NCBI GenBank assembly: GCA_964242305.1
Contig: CAXTBB010000002.1
Coordinates: 1-64,000 of the forward strand
From: DATLGB01 sp964242305
GTDB taxonomy: Bacteria; Actinomycetota; Thermoleophilia; Solirubrobacterales; Solirubrobacteraceae
Length of the DNA stretch: 64,000 nucleotides
Reading direction: 5' to 3'
Part shown: piece after piece, positions 60,051 to 64,000 of the stretch
Layout of the letters: each line of letters starts with the position of its first letter
How positions within the stretch are numbered: position 1 is the first letter of the stretch
The notes under the pieces: model-generated
Told to the model about the DNA's origin: nothing
What the model saw: the letters and a program-made list of their open reading frames with translations, nothing else
Database searches by the model: none
Translations under genes and position numbers: made by a program

Positions 60051-61631
60051 ATGCCCGATCCCGCGTCCATCGCCCGCCGTGCCCTCCTCGAAGCCCGTGC
60101 CGCGGGCGTGCTCGGGCGGGCGGGCCTGATTGCTCCCGACCTTCCGCACCGGACGTTCGGCGTGGGTCGCGCGATCGTGCGCTACGGGGCCATGGGCGGG
60201 CTGCTCAGCGCGGCGGCGATCCGCCACGGTGACCGTGACGGGATCATCGACGAGCGTGGCGCCGTCAGCTGGACGGAGCTCGACCGCCGCTCGACCCGGG
60301 TCGCCCACGAGCTGCGGCGGCGCGGCATCGGCGCCGGGGACGGCGTGGCGCTGCTGGCCCGCAACCACCGCGGCTTCCTCGACGCGACCTTCGGCGCGGC
60401 CAAGCTCGGTGCGCGGCTGATCCTGCTCAACACGGACTTCGCCGGGCCCCAGATCCGCGAGGTGTGCGGCCGCGAGGGTACGAAGGTCCTGATCTGCGAC
60501 GACGAGTACCGCGACCTGATCGGGGACGACCTCGGCGCGCCGGTGATCGACGAGCAGGAGCTCGAGCGCGTGGCCACCGCCGGCGGCGCGCCCGGCCCGC
60601 TGCCCCGCCCGGCCGAGCACACGCGCGTGATCATCCTGACCAGCGGCACGACGGGGACGCCCAAGGGCGCCGCCCGGGCCGAGCCGAAGTCCCTGATCCA
60701 GGTCGGCGCGCTGCTGCACAAGGTCCCGTTCCACACCCGGCAGACGATCGCCATCGGCGCACCGATCTTCCATGCGCTCGGCTTCGCCACGATGGCGCTG
60801 AGCGTGGCCCTCGGCTCGACCATGCGGCTGCGGCGCAAATTCACGGCGGAAGCCTTCGCCGACGACCTGACGCAGTCCGACGCGGCCGTCGTGGTGCCGG
60901 TGATGATGCGCCGCGTGCTCGCGCTCGAGGACCTCGGCGAGCGCGACTTCTCGCGTCTGAAGATCCTCTTCTGCGGCGGCTCGCAGCTCGGCGCCGAGCT
61001 GTGCCGCGACCTGACGAAGGCGTTCGGCCCCGTCGTCTACAACCTCTACGGCTCGACGGAGGTCGCCTACGCGACGATCGCCACGCCGGAGGAGCTGGCC
61101 ATCGAGCCGGGCAGCGTCGGCTCGCCGCCGCCGGGCGCCGTCGTGAAGATCCTCGACGAGCACGGCCGCGAGCTGCCGACCGGCACGACGGGGCGGATCT
61201 TCGTCAACAACGGCTTCGCGTTCGAGGGCTACACGGGCGGTGGCAGCAAGGAGGTCATCGACGGGCTGATGTCCTCCGGCGACGTCGGCCACTTCGACCG
61301 CCACGGGCTGCTGCACGTCGACGGCCGGGACGACGAGATGATCGTCTCCGGCGCCGAGAACGTCTTCCCCCGGGAAGTGGAGGAGCTGCTCGCCGAGCAC
61401 CCCGGCATCGACGAGGCGGCTGTGGTCGGCGTTCCCGACGACGAGTGGGGCCAGCGGCTGGCGGCGTACATCGTGCGCACGCCCGGCTCGGAGGTCGACG
61501 TCGAGGACGTCAAGGGCTACGTCCGCGAGCACCTGGCCCGCTACAAGGTCCCGCGCGACGTCACCTTCCTGGACGAGCTGCCGCGCAACCCGACGGGCAA
61601 GGTCCTCAAGCGCGAGCTGGCACAGAAGTAA
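60051..61631 (+). CDS. AMP-dependent acyl-CoA ligase
   Basis: A 526-residue ANL-superfamily ligase. Motifs: P-loop VIILTSGTTGTPKGAAR, IGAPIFHALGFATMALS, NLYGSTEVAYATIA, GDVGHFDRHGLLHVDGRDDE, ENVFPREVEELLAEHP and the C-terminal ligase lysine region NPTGKVLKREL. The spacing is that of fatty-acyl-CoA synthetases of FadD type. It is the second such enzyme in the window, with limited resemblance to that at 13734. Start ATG 60051 is chosen because the upstream codons are part of the palindromic repeat. Confidence 0.9.
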   Translation: MPDPASIARRALLEARAAGVLGRAGLIAPDLPHRTFGVGRAIVRYGAMGGLLSAAAIRHGDRDGIIDERGAVSWTELDRRSTRVAHELRRRGIGAGDGVALLARNHRGFLDATFGAAKLGARLILLNTDFAGPQIREVCGREGTKVLICDDEYRDLIGDDLGAPVIDEQELERVATAGGAPGPLPRPAEHTRVIILTSGTTGTPKGAARAEPKSLIQVGALLHKVPFHTRQTIAIGAPIFHALGFATMALSVALGSTMRLRRKFTAEAFADDLTQSDAAVVVPVMMRRVLALEDLGERDFSRLKILFCGGSQLGAELCRDLTKAFGPVVYNLYGSTEVAYATIATPEELAIEPGSVGSPPPGAVVKILDEHGRELPTGTTGRIFVNNGFAFEGYTGGGSKEVIDGLMSSGDVGHFDRHGLLHVDGRDDEMIVSGAENVFPREVEELLAEHPGIDEAAVVGVPDDEWGQRLAAYIVRTPGSEVDVEDVKGYVREHLARYKVPRDVTFLDELPRNPTGKVLKRELAQK

Positions 61632-61632
61632 C

Positions 61633-63174
61633 GTGGCCGCGGCGATGAGCGCCGCCGAACCACCCACCCTGCGGCTGCTGCGCCTCGAGCACGCGGTGGC
61701 GCGGATGCTCACCGACGTCAACCGCGGGCGCGAGGCGTTCGACGGCCTGATGCCGGTCGTGGGCGGGCTGCTCGGCTGGGCGGCGGGGGTCTTCTGGGTC
61801 CCGAGCCGATCGGGACGGCTGTGGCCGGGCATGGTCTGGCAGGACGTCGACGGAACCCGCGCTGCGTTCGCGGAGGCCATGCGCCCGCTGCGGTCATTGC
61901 CGGGCGAGGGCCTCGCCGGCCGCGTCTTCGTCGACGAGCGCGCCGACTTCGTCGCCGACATCGCGACGGTCGACAGCGACCGCGCCCGGGCGGCGAATGC
62001 GGCGGGCTTCGTCAGCTCGCTCGCCTTCCCGCTGATCTCCCGGGACGGCGTCATCGGGGTCGTGGAGGCGTTCTACGACGAGCGCGTCGAAGCCGATCAG
62101 GATCTCCTCGACACGCTCACCGGCATCGGCCGGCAGGTGGGCCAGGTCGTCGCCCGAGCGCGGGCCGACCGGGCGCTGCGCGCAAGCGAGGCCCGCATGC
62201 GGGGGGTCCTCGAGGGCGCGCTGGACGCCATCATCACCATCGACGCCGAGGGCCGCATCACCGGCTTCAACCAGGCCGCGGAGGAGATCTTCGGCGTCAC
62301 CGCCGAGCGGGTCCGCGGGCGCGAGCTGGCCGAGGTCGTCGTCCCGCCGCACCTGCGCGAGCAGCACCGCCAGGGCCTCGCCCGCGTCATCGCCACGGGC
62401 GAGGGGCCGCTGCTGGGCCGGCGGGTCGAGGTCGTCGGGATGCGGGCGGACGGCTCCGAGTTCCCCGCCGAGCTCTCGGTCACCAAGCTGCCCACCACCG
62501 GCCCGGCCGCCTTCGCCGGTCACGTGCGCGACATCACCGAGCGGCTGGGCATGGTCGACGAGCTGCGCGCCTCGCGCGCCCGCGTCGTCGAGGCGGCCGA
62601 TGCCGAGCGCCGCCGGGTCGAGCGCGACCTGCACGACGGCGCCCAGCAGCGCCTGCTGGCCGTCGCGATGGAGCTGCGTTTCGCCGCCGAGCAGGTCGCC
62701 GGCGGGGACACGGGCGCCGCGCAGACGCTCGCCGAGGCGGCCGAGGAGCTCGACCGGGCCACCAAGGAGCTGCGCGAGCTCGCCCGCGGGCTGCACCCGG
62801 CGATCCTGGTCGAGCGCGGGCTCGAGGTCGCGATCGCCGGGCTCGTGCGTCGCGCGCCGCTGCCCGTCGACACCCGCGTCGTGGTCCCTGAGCGCGCGCC
62901 ACAGGCGATCGAGGCGGCCGCCTACTTCGTGGTCGCGGAGTCGCTCACGAACATCGCTCGCTACGCGCACGCCGACCGCGCCTCCGTCACCGTCACGCGC
63001 GACGACGGCGCGCTCGAGGTCGAGGTGACCGACGACGGCCGCGGGGGTGCGGCGCTCGACGCGGGGACCGGCCTGCGCGGGCTCGCCGACCGCCTCGCCG
63101 TGCTCGACGGCACCCTGTCGGTGACCAGTGCGCCGGGCGAGGGGACGCGGGTCCGGGCCCGGATCCCGGTCTAG
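61633..63174 (+). CDS. Sensor histidine kinase (GAF-PAS-HisKA_3, NarL-type)
   Basis: A 513-residue soluble histidine kinase. N-terminal GAF-like domain (residues 10-175: EGLAGRVFVDERADFVADIA; AFPLISRDGVIGVVEAFYDE). A PAS domain follows at about 185-300 (ALDAIITIDAEGRITGFNQA). The HisKA_3 phosphoacceptor ERRRVERDLHDGAQQRLL follows, then HATPase motifs (FVVAESLTNIARYAHADRAS; VTDDGRGGAALDAGTGLRGL). This is the NarX/DesK type. It is convergent with a NarL-type response regulator on the other strand, its likely partner. GTG 61633 or ATG 61645 is the start. Confidence 0.9.
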   Translation: MAAAMSAAEPPTLRLLRLEHAVARMLTDVNRGREAFDGLMPVVGGLLGWAAGVFWVPSRSGRLWPGMVWQDVDGTRAAFAEAMRPLRSLPGEGLAGRVFVDERADFVADIATVDSDRARAANAAGFVSSLAFPLISRDGVIGVVEAFYDERVEADQDLLDTLTGIGRQVGQVVARARADRALRASEARMRGVLEGALDAIITIDAEGRITGFNQAAEEIFGVTAERVRGRELAEVVVPPHLREQHRQGLARVIATGEGPLLGRRVEVVGMRADGSEFPAELSVTKLPTTGPAAFAGHVRDITERLGMVDELRASRARVVEAADAERRRVERDLHDGAQQRLLAVAMELRFAAEQVAGGDTGAAQTLAEAAEELDRATKELRELARGLHPAILVERGLEVAIAGLVRRAPLPVDTRVVVPERAPQAIEAAAYFVVAESLTNIARYAHADRASVTVTRDDGALEVEVTDDGRGGAALDAGTGLRGLADRLAVLDGTLSVTSAPGEGTRVRARIPV

Positions 63175-63176
63175 CG

Positions 63177-63821
63177 CTACGCCTCGAGGAACTTCAGGAC
63201 GGCGAGGACACGGCGGTGGTCGGCCGGCGTCGCGTCCAGGAGCAGCTTGCTGAAGATGGCGGTGACGTGCCGCTCGACGGCCTTCTCGGTGACGACCAGG
63301 CGCGCGGCGATCCCGGCGTTCGTCAGGCCTTCCGCCATCAGCGTGAGCACGTCGCGCTCGCGCGGGGTGAGCTTCTCGAGCGGGTCGTCGTCGCGGCGGC
63401 GGCCGAGCAGCTCCTGGACGACCTGCGGGTCCAGCGCGGACCCGCCGCCGGCGACCCGGCGGACGGCGTCGACGAACTGCGTCCCCTCCGTCACGCGATC
63501 CTTGAGCAGGTAGCCGAGCCCGTCCGATCCGTCGCGCAGGAGCTCGAGCGCGTAGGCGGCCTCGAGGTGCTGGGAGAGGACGAGCACGCCGATGTCGGGC
63601 AGCTCGCCGCGGATCTCGTGGGCGGCGCGGATGCCCTCGTCGCTGTGGTCGGGCGGCATGCGGATGTCGATCACGGCGACGTCGGGCTTGTGGCCACGGG
63701 CCTTGCGGAGCAGGTCGTCGTAGTCGCCGGCCTGGGCGACCACGTCCATGCCCGCGCGCTCGAGCATGCGCGCGATGCCCTCCCGGACGAGCACGGAGTC
63801 GTCGGCGATCAGTGCGCGCAC
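63177..63821 (-). CDS. NarL-type response regulator
   Basis: A 214-residue response regulator. The receiver domain has Asp 7/Asp 8, the phospho-acceptor Asp 52 (VAVIDIRMPPDHSDEG) and the LLKD lysine. The C-terminal LuxR-type HTH reads LTPRERDVLTLMAEGLTNAG, then IAARLVVTEKAVERHVTAIF. The start is GTG 63821, which overlaps the end of the upstream receiver-only gene. It is next to the convergent histidine kinase, a plausible partner, though co-direction is more usual. Confidence 0.93.
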   Translation of the reverse strand: MRALIADDSVLVREGIARMLERAGMDVVAQAGDYDDLLRKARGHKPDVAVIDIRMPPDHSDEGIRAAHEIRGELPDIGVLVLSQHLEAAYALELLRDGSDGLGYLLKDRVTEGTQFVDAVRRVAGGGSALDPQVVQELLGRRRDDDPLEKLTPRERDVLTLMAEGLTNAGIAARLVVTEKAVERHVTAIFSKLLLDATPADHRRVLAVLKFLEA

Positions 63822-64000
63822 AGCGCCGCCGTCAGCGACCCGGCGGTCAGGCGCGTCTTCTCGATGAAGGCCAGGGCGCCGGACCGCAGGGCGGGTCCTT
63901 CGAGGTCCTCGCGCTCGCCGTCGGAGATCATCACGATCCGCGGCGGATCCTCTTGCCCGCTCAGCCACTCGGCGATCTCGAAGCCCATCCCGTCGCCGAG
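63809..64000 (-). CDS. Response-regulator receiver domain, C-terminal part (runs off the window)
   Basis: Only 63 codons are seen because the gene continues past 64000. On the minus strand it reads GFEIAEWLSGQEDPPRIVMI, SDGERED, GALAFIEKTRL and ends with TGA at 63809. The pattern (a hydrophobic strand, the switch Ser of the MISDG segment, then GALAFIEK) is the second half of a CheY-like receiver. Its stop overlaps the GTG of the NarL-type gene, so they are co-transcribed. No output domain follows, so it is a receiver-only protein or the end of a longer hybrid. Confidence 0.7.
   Translation of the reverse strand, partial: LGDGMGFEIAEWLSGQEDPPRIVMISDGEREDLEGPALRSGALAFIEKTRLTAGSLTAALCAH

Overview
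The window is a single stretch of very GC-rich actinobacterial chromosome with dense genes, short gaps, many GTG starts and many 4-base start/stop overlaps. The housekeeping order metG-tatD-ksgA-ispE, then glmU-prs, rplY-pth-mfd and mazG-eno, is actinobacterial. A csrA gene, a selD gene, a six-gene MCE cluster, long secreted beta-helix and SpoIVB-like proteins and sigma/anti-sigma fusions point to the Thermoleophilia (Solirubrobacterales, for example Solirubrobacter or Conexibacter relatives). This placement is inference from gene content. The sequence is a draft: ten Ns lie inside a cyclase gene, and both ends cut genes.

Layout. 1-4.3 kb: translation, rRNA methylation and isoprenoid genes in one overlapping operon. 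4.4-11 kb: a PucR-type regulator, a decayed peptide-transporter gene, a TetR/SnoaL divergent pair, a nucleoside phosphorylase, a degenerate EAL protein and a secreted SpoIVB-type peptidase, then tRNA-Gln. 11-27 kb: glmU, prs, an acyl-CoA synthetase, rplY, pth, an ECF sigma factor with a membrane partner, mfd, a parvulin lipoprotein, mazG and eno. 27-31 kb: divIC and an accessory patch with a broken AlkZ-like gene and a secreted beta-helix protein. 31-41 kb: csrA, a RecQ-type helicase with a phosphoribosyltransferase-like tail, fbaB, a YbdK-type ligase, a rhomboid-like protein without its catalytic serine, selD, csaA and a one-polypeptide sigma/anti-sigma fusion. 41-51 kb: an unusual tRNA with a UAA anticodon, ohr, and six consecutive MCE (MlaD) genes followed by an HxlR/SCP2-like regulator. 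51-64 kb: a DsbA-like protein, an adenylate/guanylate cyclase, a TPP enzyme, an apparent structured non-coding RNA, ppx, a double cupin, a D-2-hydroxyacid dehydrogenase, a FUSC-type membrane protein, an acyl-CoA ligase, and a NarL-type histidine kinase with response regulators.

The most interesting signals are these. (1) At 55498-55729 a promoter, a long-range 10-bp stem enclosing a three-way junction, a possible pseudoknot and an intrinsic terminator mark an independent structured RNA. (2) A class I (short variable loop) tRNA carries a UAA anticodon; the in-frame TTA codons I noticed lie in two regulatory genes. (3) Six MCE proteins have no YrbE permease or ATPase beside them. (4) A sigma factor is fused to a zinc anti-sigma domain and a membrane anchor. 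(5) A palindromic intergenic repeat forms the last codons of one gene and recurs behind eno. At least three pseudogenes (DppB-like, AlkZ-like and a LPKNSVG-type repeat protein) show active gene decay.
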